A DNA stretch of 64,000 bases from SG8-30 sp963695085 (GTDB lineage: Bacteria; Pseudomonadota; Gammaproteobacteria; Steroidobacterales; Steroidobacteraceae). Below are positions 1 through 8,570 of the stretch, piece by piece. The position numbers and the translations under genes were made by a program. The stretch's first letter is position 1. Each line of letters begins with the position of its first letter. The DNA is taken from the NCBI GenBank assembly GCA_963695085.1, contig CAVOFV010000002.1, forward strand, positions 105,383 to 169,382, written 5' to 3'. Below the pieces are notes generated by a model. It was given only the letters and a program-made list of their open reading frames with translations. It ran no database searches and was not told the DNA's origin.

Positions 1-117
1 ACGCTGCGTGCGGCCCGGCGGCTGCTGCGCGAGTCGCTGGAGCACTGCCTGGAGGGCAGGGGCCTGAAGAGCCGCGACGTGATGCTGGCGCTGCGCCGGC
101 GGGAGGCCGACAAGTGA
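1..117 (+). CDS. recO: RecO C-terminus (partial)
   Basis: Only the last 38 codons of a plus-strand gene are present, cut by the window edge; they read TLRAARRLLRESLEH and end at TGA. The call rests mainly on position: recO directly precedes pdxJ in the gammaproteobacterial order era-recO-pdxJ-acpS, and an arginine-rich helix followed by 'GRGLKSRDVML' is typical of the RecO C-terminus. RecO loads RecA on SSB-coated single-stranded DNA in the RecFOR pathway. Its TGA overlaps the GTG start of pdxJ in a GTGA motif, which suggests translational coupling. Confidence 0.7.
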   Translation, partial: TLRAARRLLRESLEHCLEGRGLKSRDVMLALRRREADK

Positions 118-851
118 GTTCCTTGGCGATTGCCCTGGGCGTCAACATCGATCACGTCGCAACGCTGCGGCAGGCGCGCCGCGCCGCCGTCCCGGACCCG
201 CTGCAGGCGGCGCTGCTGGCCGAACAGTCGGGCGCAGACAGCATCACGCTGCACCTGCGCGAGGACCGGCGCCACATCCAGGACCGCGACGTCGCCGCAA
301 TGCGCGCCGCGCTCCGGACCCGCATGAACCTGGAGATGGCCGCGACCGACGAGATGGTGGGCATCGCGTGCCGCATCCGCCCGGCCGACGTCTGCCTGGT
401 GCCCGAACACCGCGCTGAACTGACGACGGAGGGCGGGCTGAACGTGGCCGGCCAGGTGCCGCACATCCGCGCCGTGTGCGCGCAGCTCGCGGCCGCGGGC
501 ATCCGGGTGTCGCTGTTCATCGATCCGGATGCGGCGCAGGTCGATGCCGCCGTTGCCGTGGGCGCGCCGGCCGTCGAACTGCACACGGGTGCTTACGCCG
601 GTGCCGCGGCCGAGGGCCGCGGCACCGAGCTGCAGCGGCTGGCGCAGGCGGCTCGTGCCGCCGCGGCCGCGGGCCTGGTCGTCAATGCCGGACACGGGCT
701 CGACTATGGCAACGTGCAGCCGGTCGCGGCGCTGCCGGAGATCGTGGAACTCAACATCGGTCACTCGATCGTCGCGCGGGCGGTGTTCACGGGACTGGGC
801 TCCGCGGTCGCCGAGATGAAGCGATTGATGCTCCAGGCGCGCGGCACATGA
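114..851 (+). CDS. pdxJ: Pyridoxine 5'-phosphate synthase PdxJ
   Basis: PdxJ condenses 1-deoxyxylulose 5-phosphate with 3-amino-2-oxopropyl phosphate to give pyridoxine 5'-phosphate, the last step of the DXP-dependent vitamin B6 route, in the cytoplasm. The 245-residue protein has the family start LGVNIDHVATLRQARR, the active-site segment SITLHLREDRRHIQDRD, and the C-terminal phosphate-binding part VNAGHGLDYGNV and ELNIGHSIVARA. The length is normal. The GTG start is chosen because it overlaps the recO stop. The 3' end overlaps acpS by four bases (ATGA), so recO, pdxJ and acpS look co-transcribed. Confidence 0.97.
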   Translation: MSSLAIALGVNIDHVATLRQARRAAVPDPLQAALLAEQSGADSITLHLREDRRHIQDRDVAAMRAALRTRMNLEMAATDEMVGIACRIRPADVCLVPEHRAELTTEGGLNVAGQVPHIRAVCAQLAAAGIRVSLFIDPDAAQVDAAVAVGAPAVELHTGAYAGAAAEGRGTELQRLAQAARAAAAAGLVVNAGHGLDYGNVQPVAALPEIVELNIGHSIVARAVFTGLGSAVAEMKRLMLQARGT

Positions 852-1237
852 TCTTCGGCATCGGCACGGACGTGGTGCAGATCGATCGCGTCGCGCAGGT
901 CTACGAACGTTACGGACAGCGCTTCGCCGAGCGGCTGCTGATGCCCGAGGAACTGGCGCTGTTCGACGGCCACAAGCGGCCGGCGCGCTTCCTGGCGATG
1001 CGCTTTGCGGCCAAGGAGGCCATCGCCAAGGCGCTGGGCACCGGCTTCGCCCACGGCATCTGGATCCGCGACGTCGGCTTCATGGCTGACCGGCGTGGCC
1101 GCCCGCAGGTGCGCTTTTCGGCGCGGGGGCGCAAGGTCGCGGACGGTTTCGGGGTCGGTGACGGTCACGTCAGCCTGAGCGACGAGGCCGGGCTGGTGTT
1201 TGCGGTGGCCGTGCTCATGCGCCGGGGCGCGCCTTGA
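848..1237 (+). CDS. acpS: Holo-[acyl-carrier-protein] synthase AcpS
   Basis: AcpS transfers 4'-phosphopantetheine from CoA to the serine of apo-ACP, switching on the fatty-acid carrier protein. The 129-residue reading frame shows both family motifs: GIGTDVVQIDRV at the N-terminus, whose Asp binds Mg, and RFAAKEAIAKALGTG near residue 55. The C-terminal strand HVSLSDEAGLVFAVAVL is also typical. The ATG overlaps the pdxJ stop and the 3' end overlaps the TTG start of rlmD. The recO-pdxJ-acpS order is the classical one. Confidence 0.97.
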   Translation: MIFGIGTDVVQIDRVAQVYERYGQRFAERLLMPEELALFDGHKRPARFLAMRFAAKEAIAKALGTGFAHGIWIRDVGFMADRRGRPQVRFSARGRKVADGFGVGDGHVSLSDEAGLVFAVAVLMRRGAP

Positions 1238-2541
1238 GGCCCGACGGCGAGCCGCAGACTGCGCAGATCGAGTCGCTGACCCATGACGGCCGCGGCGTCG
1301 CGCACGTCGACGGCAAGACCGTGTTCGTCGACGGTGCGCTGCCGGGCGAGCGGGTGGTGCTGCGGCGCACCCGCAGCCACCGGCGCTACGACGAGGCCGT
1401 GACCGTCGAGGTGCTGGCAGCGGCTGCCGGCCGCGTCGAACCGCGCTGCGAGCACTACGGGGTCTGCGGGGGATGTTCACTGCAGCACCTTGACCCGGCG
1501 CTGCAACTGGCGGCCAAGCAGGGACATGTCGCCGAGCAGCTGTCGCGGCTTGGCCGCGTCGCACCGCAGGCCTGGCTGGAGCCGCTGACCGGTCCGGTCT
1601 GGCACTACCGCCGCCGCGCCCGCCTCGGCGTCAAGTACGTGCACAAGAAGGGCAGGGTGCTGGTGGGCTTCCGCGAGCGTGCCGCCCCCTTCGTCACCGA
1701 CCTCAGGAAGTGCCATGTGCTGGCGCACCCGGCCGGCGAGCTGATCGAGGCGCTGGCTGCCATGATCGGCGAACTGGGCATTCGCGCGCGGCTGCCGCAG
1801 ATCGAGGTGGCGGTCGGCGAAGGCGCGACCGCGCTCGTGATGCGCGTGCTCGATGCGCCCGCGCCCGCCGACCTCGAGAGGCTGCGCGCATTTGCCGCGA
1901 CGCACGGCGTGGACATCTATTTGCAGCCGGGCGGTCTGGACACGATCGCCCCGCTCGGACCGGTCGCGGCGCCGCTGCACTACCGGTTGCCGGCCTTCGA
2001 CCTGACCATCGAGTTCCGGCCGGCCGATTTCATACAGGTGAACGGCGAGCTGAACGAGCGCACCGTCGCGCAGACCGTGTCGCTGCTCGACCCGCAGCCG
2101 GCCGACACCATCCTCGACCTGTTCTGCGGGCTGGGTAATTTCACGCTGCCGCTGGCGCGTCGCGCCGGCCGGGTGGCAGGCGTCGAGGGCGATGCGGGGC
2201 TGGTCGCGCGGGCCCGCGCCAATGCCGCGAGGAATGGTCTCGACAACGCGTTCTTCCATGTCGCGGACCTGTCGACGGCGCCGCAGGCCGCCTGGGCCAG
2301 CGAGGCCTGGAACAAGGTGTTGCTGGACCCGCCGCGCGCCGGCGCGGCGGCGGTCCTGCCGGCGGTCACCGTCCGGCGGCCGTCGCGGATCGTCTATGTG
2401 TCCTGTCACCCGGGCACCCTGGCGCGTGACGCGGGGATGCTGGTCCACGAGCATGGCTACCGCCTGGTCGCGGCCGGCGTGATGGACATGTTCCCGCACA
2501 CGGCACACGTCGAGTCGGTGGCCATTTTCGAGCCGGGCTGA
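1234..2541 (+). CDS. rlmD: 23S rRNA (uracil-1939-C5)-methyltransferase RlmD
   Basis: This is a TrmA/RumA-type, SAM-dependent enzyme that makes m5U1939 in 23S rRNA. The 435-residue protein has an N-terminal TRAM domain (about residues 5-65). Iron-sulfur cluster cysteines follow in CEHYGVCGGCSLQHL, with a fourth in RKCHVLAH. The SAM-binding motif is LDLFCGLGNFTLPLA, then LLDPPRAG, and the catalytic cysteine lies in YVSCHPGTLARD near residue 390. All catalytic elements are intact. The TTG start overlaps the acpS stop (TTGA); no better start lies near the TRAM domain. Confidence 0.95.
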   Translation: MRPDGEPQTAQIESLTHDGRGVAHVDGKTVFVDGALPGERVVLRRTRSHRRYDEAVTVEVLAAAAGRVEPRCEHYGVCGGCSLQHLDPALQLAAKQGHVAEQLSRLGRVAPQAWLEPLTGPVWHYRRRARLGVKYVHKKGRVLVGFRERAAPFVTDLRKCHVLAHPAGELIEALAAMIGELGIRARLPQIEVAVGEGATALVMRVLDAPAPADLERLRAFAATHGVDIYLQPGGLDTIAPLGPVAAPLHYRLPAFDLTIEFRPADFIQVNGELNERTVAQTVSLLDPQPADTILDLFCGLGNFTLPLARRAGRVAGVEGDAGLVARARANAARNGLDNAFFHVADLSTAPQAAWASEAWNKVLLDPPRAGAAAVLPAVTVRRPSRIVYVSCHPGTLARDAGMLVHEHGYRLVAAGVMDMFPHTAHVESVAIFEPG

Positions 2542-2567
2542 CCGCCGGTACGGCCGGCCACTACAAT
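2538..2567 (+). promoter_or_regulatory. Candidate promoter of nagZ
   Basis: A TACAAT -10 hexamer (2562-2567) lies 18 bases downstream of CTGACC (2538-2543). It falls in the 71-base gap between rlmD and nagZ, so nagZ and the gene after it may have their own promoter. A purine-rich GGGAGGG precedes the GTG of nagZ. The -35 is weak. Confidence 0.35.
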
Positions 2568-2612
2568 GACGGCGCCGCACGGGGACGGCGGCGCGACGGG
2601 AGGGCGGCGGGC

Positions 2613-3656
2613 GTGACCCTGGGACCGGTGATGCTGGACCTCGGCGGCGTGGCCGTCGAACCGGAGGAGCGCGAGCTGCTCGCCCATCCGCTGGTCGGCG
2701 GCGTCATCCTGTTTGCCCGCAACTACGAAAGCCCGGGACAGCTCGAGCGGCTGGTGGCGGACATCCATGCGGTGCGCACGCCGGCGCTGCTGGTCGCGGT
2801 GGACCAGGAAGGCGGGCGCGTGCAGCGCTTCCGCGACGGTTTCACCTGCCTGCCGCCGCTGCGCGCCATCGGGCGCCTGTGGCGGACTGACCAAGCCGCC
2901 GCCGCCGGCCTGGCCCGGCAGCTCAGCTGGCTGATGGCTGCCGAACTGCGCGCCGTTGGCGTCGACCTGTCCTTTGCGCCGTGCGTGGATCTCGACCTTG
3001 GCCTCAGCGAGGTGATCGGCGACCGGGCATTCGATGCCTCCGCCGACACGGTCGCAACGCTGGCCGTCGCCTGGATGCTCGGCATGCGCGACGCCGGCAT
3101 GGCGGCGACCGCCAAGCACTTTCCCGGGCACGGCGCCGTGGCCGCCGATTCCCACGTTGCGCTGCCGGTGGACCGGCGCGAGCTGGCGGACCTCGAACCG
3201 GACCTGACCCCCTACCGGCGCATGATCGCCAATGGGCTGCTGTCGGTGATGGCCGCGCACGTCGTGTTCCCGGCCGTCGACCGCCTGCCGGCGAGCCTGT
3301 CGCGGCGCTGGATCGGCGGCGAACTGCGCGAGCGGCTCGGTTTTCGGGGCGCCGTGTTCACCGACGACCTGAACATGTCGGCGGCCGCCGCGACGGGCTC
3401 GATCATCGAGCGGGCCCGGTTCGCGCTGGCGGCGGGCTGTGACATGCTGCCGGTATGCAATAACCGCGCATCTGTGATGCAGTTGCTGGACAGGCTGCCG
3501 GCCGGGCCCGACCCTCTGCGACAGGTGCGGCTGGTGCGGCTGCGCGGGCGGACCGGCCCGGGCCGCGCCGAGTTGCAGGCCGGCGAGCGGTGGCGCTCGG
3601 GCGTGGCCGCCGCACAGCATTGCCTCGATGTACCACAATTGAGACTCGACGCGTGA
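2613..3656 (+). CDS. nagZ: Beta-N-acetylhexosaminidase NagZ
   Basis: NagZ is a glycoside hydrolase family 3 enzyme of the cytoplasm. It removes N-acetylglucosamine from anhydro-muropeptides during peptidoglycan recycling and, where ampR/ampC exist, helps make the inducer of AmpC beta-lactamase. The 347-residue protein shows VAVDQEGGRVQRF, the KHFPGHG motif near residue 170 with the mobile catalytic His/Asp loop (DSHVALP), and the nucleophile segment FTDDLNMSA near residue 255. The length matches the E. coli enzyme. The GTG start follows a strong purine-rich site. The stop overlaps the GTG of the next gene. Confidence 0.95.
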   Translation: MTLGPVMLDLGGVAVEPEERELLAHPLVGGVILFARNYESPGQLERLVADIHAVRTPALLVAVDQEGGRVQRFRDGFTCLPPLRAIGRLWRTDQAAAAGLARQLSWLMAAELRAVGVDLSFAPCVDLDLGLSEVIGDRAFDASADTVATLAVAWMLGMRDAGMAATAKHFPGHGAVAADSHVALPVDRRELADLEPDLTPYRRMIANGLLSVMAAHVVFPAVDRLPASLSRRWIGGELRERLGFRGAVFTDDLNMSAAAATGSIIERARFALAAGCDMLPVCNNRASVMQLLDRLPAGPDPLRQVRLVRLRGRTGPGRAELQAGERWRSGVAAAQHCLDVPQLRLDA

Positions 3657-4603
3657 CCGACCGGCAATCCGACGAACCCTGCCGCGTGCTGATCGAAGCC
3701 CTGCCGGACGGCGCCGTGCTCAGCGATGCCGCAACGCCACATTGCAATGTCCTGTATGCGAACCGCGCATTCGAGCGCCTGACCGGATATCCGGCGGCGC
3801 AACTCGTCGGGCGCAGCCTGCCGATATTCGACGACCAGCAGCGCGAAACGAATGGTCTGCACCGGGTCCGCGACGGGATGCGGGCGGGCGTGGAGACGCG
3901 CGCGGTCGTACGCTGCCTGCACCGCGACGGCCGCCCGCTGCTGCTCGACGTGCGTGTCGCACCGGTTCGTGACGCGGGCGGCAGCATCACTCACTGGGCG
4001 TCCGTGTTCCGCCCGTCAGAGACCCGTGCCGCGGCAGAGTCCGGCGAGGCGACCCTTGACCGGCCACTGGCGCCGCGTCGGTTCGGACGCCGGGATGCGC
4101 TGACCGGGCTGGTATCGCGGGCCGGGTTCGAAGCGCTGCTGCGGCAGCCGCCCGCACGGCCGGCCGGTCGTGAGGGCCCCGCGGTCGCCGTGTTCGTGAT
4201 GGACGTCGATGACCTCGCGGGCTACAACGACACGTTCGGCAGGGCCGCAGGCGATGCCATGCTGAAGCGCGTGGGCGCGGCGCTGGGCGCCGCCTTCCGG
4301 CGCTCGAGCGATGTTCTGGCGCGCTGGGAAGGCGGCACCTTCGCGGCCGCCACGAACGGCATGGAGGAGGCGCGGGCCCAGCAACACGCCGAATCGCTGC
4401 GCACCAGGGTGCGGGACCTCGGCATCCATCACCCGCACTCGCGTTTCGGAAAATTCGTCAGCGTATCGGTCGCCATGACGATTGCACCGGCCGGCGACGG
4501 GGCCGCGCTGGCCGAATCGGTCGACCGGGCGCTGGCGTCCCTCGGCGAGGCCCGGGCGGGCGTCCCGCCGGGGCTCGTGGCGCCGCGGCCCGCGCTGCCG
4601 TAA
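3653..4603 (+). CDS. PAS domain protein with degenerate GGDEF domain
   Basis: The 316-residue protein has a PAS sensor (about residues 10-120; NRAFERLTGYPAAQLVGRS, then RDGRPLLLDVRVAPV) followed by a GGDEF fold (about 145-300). The fold is clear from RRDALTGLVSR, VMDVDDLAGYNDTFG and AAGDAMLKRVG. The signature is EGGTF (226-230) instead of GG[D/E]EF, so cyclase activity is doubtful. The inhibitory c-di-GMP site motif RSSD (217-220) is kept at the correct five-residue distance. I infer a c-di-GMP receptor or inactive cyclase rather than a diguanylate cyclase. No membrane segment is seen. The GTG start is chosen because it overlaps the nagZ stop (GTGA). The gene converges on mfd with seven bases between. 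Confidence 0.85.
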   Translation: MTDRQSDEPCRVLIEALPDGAVLSDAATPHCNVLYANRAFERLTGYPAAQLVGRSLPIFDDQQRETNGLHRVRDGMRAGVETRAVVRCLHRDGRPLLLDVRVAPVRDAGGSITHWASVFRPSETRAAAESGEATLDRPLAPRRFGRRDALTGLVSRAGFEALLRQPPARPAGREGPAVAVFVMDVDDLAGYNDTFGRAAGDAMLKRVGAALGAAFRRSSDVLARWEGGTFAAATNGMEEARAQQHAESLRTRVRDLGIHHPHSRFGKFVSVSVAMTIAPAGDGAALAESVDRALASLGEARAGVPPGLVAPRPALP

Positions 4604-4610
4604 GCGAGGA

Positions 4611-7600
4611 TCAGCCCGCCGCGCCCAGCTCGTCCAGCAGGACCTGGGCCACTCCGAGCCGGCTGGTCTCGTCGTCCGACTGGATAGTGAAGCGGATGCG
4701 GTGCGAGCCGTCCAGGCGGTAGCGCTGCGGGTCGCGCTGCACCAGGCGGATGACGCGTGCCGGGTCCACGCGGTGGTCCTCGCCGAACTCCACGAGGCCG
4801 CGCAGGGGTCCCGCTTCGAGGCGCCGGATGCCGAGCGGCGCAGCGCGCAGCCGCAGCGCGGCGATCCGGAACAGCGTTCGGGCCGGCCCGGGCAACGGGC
4901 CGAAACGGTCCACCACCTCGGATTGCAGGTCGGCGAGCGCGGTGGCGTCGGCGGCGCTGGCGATGCGCTTGTACAGGCGCAATCGTTGCGACACGTCCGG
5001 CAGGTAGTCGTCGGGCAGCAGCGCAGGCAGCTGCAGGTTGACCTCCGGACCCGCATGCAGCGGTCGCTCCAGCTCCGGCTCGCGTCCCGAGCGCAGCGCG
5101 GCGACCGCCCGTTCCAGCAGCTCCATGTACAGGCTGAAGCCGATCTCCTGGATCTGCCCGCTCTGGTCCTCGCCCAGCAGTTCACCGGCGCCGCGAATCT
5201 CCAGGTCGTGCGTGGCGAGCGTGAATCCGGCGCCCAGTTCGTCGAGCGACTCGATCGCCTCCAGTCGCTTGGCGGCTTCCGCCGTGAGCACCGCCCGCGG
5301 CGGCGCCAGCAGGTAGGCGAACGCGCGGTGATGGGAGCGACCGACGCGGCCGCGCAGCTGGTGCAGCTGCGCCAGCCCGAGCCGGTCGGCGCGGTCGATC
5401 AGGATGGTATTCGCGGTCGGCACGTCGATGCCCGACTCGATGATGGTCGTACACACCAGCAGGTTGAACCGGCGGTGATAGAAATCCAGCATCAGTCCTT
5501 CGAGTTCCCGCTCCCGCAACTGGCCGTGCGCGAAGCGAACGCTGGCTTCGGGCACCAGCCTGGCGACGCGCTGCGCGGTTCGCGCGATAGTGTCGATGTG
5601 GTTGTGGACAAAGAACACCTGTCCGCCGCGGCGGATCTCGCGCAGGCAGGCCTCGCGGATCAGCGCATCGCTCCATTCGCAGACGAAAGTCTCGATGGCC
5701 AGGCGGTCGTCGGGCGCGGTCGTGATCAGGGACAGTTCGCGCAGCCCGCCGAGTGCCATGTTGAGGGTTCGCGGGATCGGCGTGGCCGTCAGCGTCAGCG
5801 TGTCGACGTCGCTGCGCAGCTGCCTGAGCCGTTCCTTGTCGCGCACGCCGAAACGATGTTCTTCGTCGATGATCGCCAGTCCCAGGCTGCGGAAGCGCAC
5901 ATCGCGCTGCAACAGCCGCTGGGTGCCGATGACGATGTCAACGGTCCCCGCGCCGAGTCCCTCGATGACCTGCTTCTGCTCGGCCCTGGTGCGGAACCGG
6001 GACAGGTTCTCGATCCTGACCGGCCAGTCGGCGAAGCGGTCGGCGAAGGTCTGCGCATGCTGTTGCGCGAGCAGCGTGGTCGGCACGAGCAGTGCCACCT
6101 GCCGGCCTGCCTGGACCGCCGCGAAGGCGGCGCGCAGGGCGACCTCCGTCTTGCCGAAGCCGACGTCGCCGCAGATGACGCGGTCCATCGGGCGGCCGCT
6201 CTTCATGTCGTCGAGCACCTGCCGGATCGCCTCGGCCTGGTCCGGCGTCTCCTCGAACGGGAATGCGTCTGCGAAGGCCTGGCCGTCGGCCCAGTCGAGA
6301 TCGGTGGCGATGCCGGCGCGGGCGGCGCGGCGAGCGTACAGGTCCAGCAATTCGGCCGCGACATCGCGGATCCGCTGCGCCGCCTTGCGGCGCGCGCGTG
6401 CCCACTGCTCGCTGCCGAGCCTGTGCAGCGGTGCGGAATCGGCCGGTGCGCCGGTGTAGCGGCTGACGCGATCGAGCGCGTGCACGGGAATGTACAACTT
6501 GTCTCCGCCCGCGTACTCGAGCGCCAGGAATTCGCCGGGATGGCCGTCCACGTCCATGACGCGCAGGCCTAGGTAGCGGCCGACGCCGTACTCCTCGTGA
6601 ACGACCGGCGCACCGGGCGCCAGCCCGGTCAGTTCCTGCAGGATCGTTTCGGGGTCGCGTTCCGCGCGCCGGCGTCGTTGCTGCCGCGCACGGGCACCAA
6701 ACAGCTGTTCCTCGGCGATCAGCGCAAGGCGGGCACCGGGCAGCAGCAGGCCGCGCACGTCCGGCGCCACCGTGACACACAGGTCGCTGTCGCTGGCGAG
6801 GAACTCGCCCCAGCCGGCCACCTGCACGGGCGCCAGTGCGTTGCCTTGCAGCAGTTCGAACAGCACCTCGCGGCGGCCGGGCGAGTCGGCGGTCAGCAGT
6901 ACGCGGCCTGCGAAGCCTGCCAGGAAAGACTTCAACGCCGCCGTCGGGTCATCAGCGCGGGCGTCGATCCGCAGCGCTGGCGGCTGGTCGGTCCTGAAGT
7001 TGCGGGCCGGTCCCGCCTGTGCGCCGGGTTCCACCTTGACGGCCGTCGCCGCGATCAGGGGATGGCGGCCGCAGGCCGCGGGCAGCTCGCCTGGCGGCAG
7101 GTACAAAGTCGCCGGGGGCAGCACCGGTCGTTCGTGGTCGTGACGGCGCTGCTCGTAGCGGTCCTCGATTTCCCGCCAGGCTCCGGCAGCTGCCTCCGCG
7201 AGTCCGGCCGTGTCCAGCAGCAGGGTCCCCGGCGGCAGGTAGTCGAACAGCACCTCGGTGGCGTCGAAGAACAGCGGCAGCCAGTACTCGATGCCGGCGG
7301 GTGCGACGCCCTCGCTGACGAAGCGATAGACCGGCGAGCGCATCGGATCGCCCTCGAACCGTGCGCGCCAGCGCTGGCGAAAGCCCTGCACCGCGTCGGG
7401 CGTCGTCGGGAACTCGCGTGCCGGCAGCAGGCGGATCTGCTGGAGCGGTTCGCTGGAACGCTGGGTATCGGGATCGAAGCTGCGGATGCTGTCGATGTCA
7501 TTGTCGAACAGGTCGATGCGGAAGGGCGCGGCGGAGCCCATCGGGAAGACATCCACGATCGAGCCACGCACCGCGAATTCGCCGTGCACCATCACCTGGC

Positions 7601-8069
7601 CTACGTGCACGTAGCCGGCCCCGGCCAGGCGTGCGCGAAACGCCTCCAGGTCGAGCCGCTCGCCGCGGCGCATGGCAAACGTGTGGGCGGCCACGTAACG
7701 GCGCGGCGGCAGTCGCTGCAGCAAGGTGTCGACCGCGACCACCACGATGCCGCGCGCCAGTCCGGGCAGCGCCGACAGTGTCTCGAGGCGTTCGGAGACC
7801 GCATCGGGGTGCGGGGAGAAAGGATCGTAGGGCAACGTCTCGTGGCCGGGCATGCTGCGCACGGGCAGGTCGGTGCCGGCGAAGAACGCGAGTTCGGTCT
7901 GCAGCTGGGCCGCCTCGCGGCCGCCGGCCGCGATGACGAGCAGCGGTGCGGTCGCACGCCCGGCGACGTGCACCGCAGCGAGGGCCAGGCTCGATCCGTA
8001 CAGTTCGCCCCAGCGCGCTGCATGACCGGCAACGGGCAGCGGCGCCTCGAACGGGCTGGTGTTGGTCAT
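4611..8069 (-). CDS. mfd: Transcription-repair coupling factor Mfd
   Basis: Mfd is a DNA translocase that removes RNA polymerase stalled at lesions and recruits UvrA. The protein is about 1152 residues, the usual length. It has UvrB-like domains at the N-terminus (from about residue 10, with HETLPYDPFSPH), and a CarD-like RNA-polymerase interaction domain near 475-550 (VVHEEYGVGRYLGL). The superfamily 2 motor has Walker A GDVGFGKTE, the DEEH box in AIIDEEHRFGV and LTATPIPRTL, and a C-terminal TRCF domain follows. I use the ATG at 8069 because it aligns with known N-termini; an upstream in-frame GTG at 8093 would add eight residues. Confidence 0.97.
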   Translation of the reverse strand: MTNTSPFEAPLPVAGHAARWGELYGSSLALAAVHVAGRATAPLLVIAAGGREAAQLQTELAFFAGTDLPVRSMPGHETLPYDPFSPHPDAVSERLETLSALPGLARGIVVVAVDTLLQRLPPRRYVAAHTFAMRRGERLDLEAFRARLAGAGYVHVGQVMVHGEFAVRGSIVDVFPMGSAAPFRIDLFDNDIDSIRSFDPDTQRSSEPLQQIRLLPAREFPTTPDAVQGFRQRWRARFEGDPMRSPVYRFVSEGVAPAGIEYWLPLFFDATEVLFDYLPPGTLLLDTAGLAEAAAGAWREIEDRYEQRRHDHERPVLPPATLYLPPGELPAACGRHPLIAATAVKVEPGAQAGPARNFRTDQPPALRIDARADDPTAALKSFLAGFAGRVLLTADSPGRREVLFELLQGNALAPVQVAGWGEFLASDSDLCVTVAPDVRGLLLPGARLALIAEEQLFGARARQQRRRRAERDPETILQELTGLAPGAPVVHEEYGVGRYLGLRVMDVDGHPGEFLALEYAGGDKLYIPVHALDRVSRYTGAPADSAPLHRLGSEQWARARRKAAQRIRDVAAELLDLYARRAARAGIATDLDWADGQAFADAFPFEETPDQAEAIRQVLDDMKSGRPMDRVICGDVGFGKTEVALRAAFAAVQAGRQVALLVPTTLLAQQHAQTFADRFADWPVRIENLSRFRTRAEQKQVIEGLGAGTVDIVIGTQRLLQRDVRFRSLGLAIIDEEHRFGVRDKERLRQLRSDVDTLTLTATPIPRTLNMALGGLRELSLITTAPDDRLAIETFVCEWSDALIREACLREIRRGGQVFFVHNHIDTIARTAQRVARLVPEASVRFAHGQLRERELEGLMLDFYHRRFNLLVCTTIIESGIDVPTANTILIDRADRLGLAQLHQLRGRVGRSHHRAFAYLLAPPRAVLTAEAAKRLEAIESLDELGAGFTLATHDLEIRGAGELLGEDQSGQIQEIGFSLYMELLERAVAALRSGREPELERPLHAGPEVNLQLPALLPDDYLPDVSQRLRLYKRIASAADATALADLQSEVVDRFGPLPGPARTLFRIAALRLRAAPLGIRRLEAGPLRGLVEFGEDHRVDPARVIRLVQRDPQRYRLDGSHRIRFTIQSDDETSRLGVAQVLLDELGAAG

Positions 8070-8173
8070 TGGCACGGCAGGCTGCTCGTCCACGCACGGC
8101 GTGGAACCACGTTCCGCGTCCGCTCAGGGAGCGGGCAGGATAGCCGGACGGTGGCTGAAGGCAACCCGCCGCG

Positions 8174-8455
8174 TCAGGAGCCGGCGCGGACCAGGACGGC
8201 GTGCAGGACCGTGTCGTGCTCGAAGAACACCGAGAACCGGGCGTAGTCCCAGCGGGTGATGGGGGGGTCGCCGACCGCGGCGTGTCGGGTGATCGGGGCA
8301 CCGAAGCGCGCCTCGACCGACGACATGTTCGAGCCCCGGGCCGGGCGTTCAGCAATGGCTGCGGCGGGTTCGCCCACCGCCATGTCGAGGTTCTGCGCCG
8401 AGGCCAGGGTGGCCGCGAATGCCAGGGCCGGAACCAGTAGTCGGACCAGTTTCAT
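8174..8455 (-). CDS. Small secreted hypothetical protein
   Basis: The 93-residue protein begins with a clear Sec signal peptide (MKLVRLLVPALAFAATLASAQ), so it is probably periplasmic. The mature part ends in a compact segment, SSVEARFGAPITRHAAVGDPP followed by ITRWDYARFSVFFEHD. This resembles short proteins with a BamE/SmpA-like fold (helix with a 'V...G.P', then a W.Y..F strand), but no lipobox cysteine is present and the function is unknown. The start at 8455 is chosen for its ideal ribosome site (GGGAGGAA) and the signal peptide. It is divergent from lolC. Confidence 0.75.
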   Translation of the reverse strand: MKLVRLLVPALAFAATLASAQNLDMAVGEPAAAIAERPARGSNMSSVEARFGAPITRHAAVGDPPITRWDYARFSVFFEHDTVLHAVLVRAGS

Positions 8456-8570
8456 GTCGTTTCCTCCCGATGATGGAGTGTAGCACTCGCCGGGAACGTG
8501 TCGAGAATCACCCGATAAATCCTTGATCGACATCCCGATTTCGGTCCCGCCTGTGGTTCAATAGGGGCCC

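Noticed and set aside
3653..4603. Active diguanylate cyclase
   Set aside because: The GGDEF signature is replaced by EGGTF, so the catalytic residue pair is absent.
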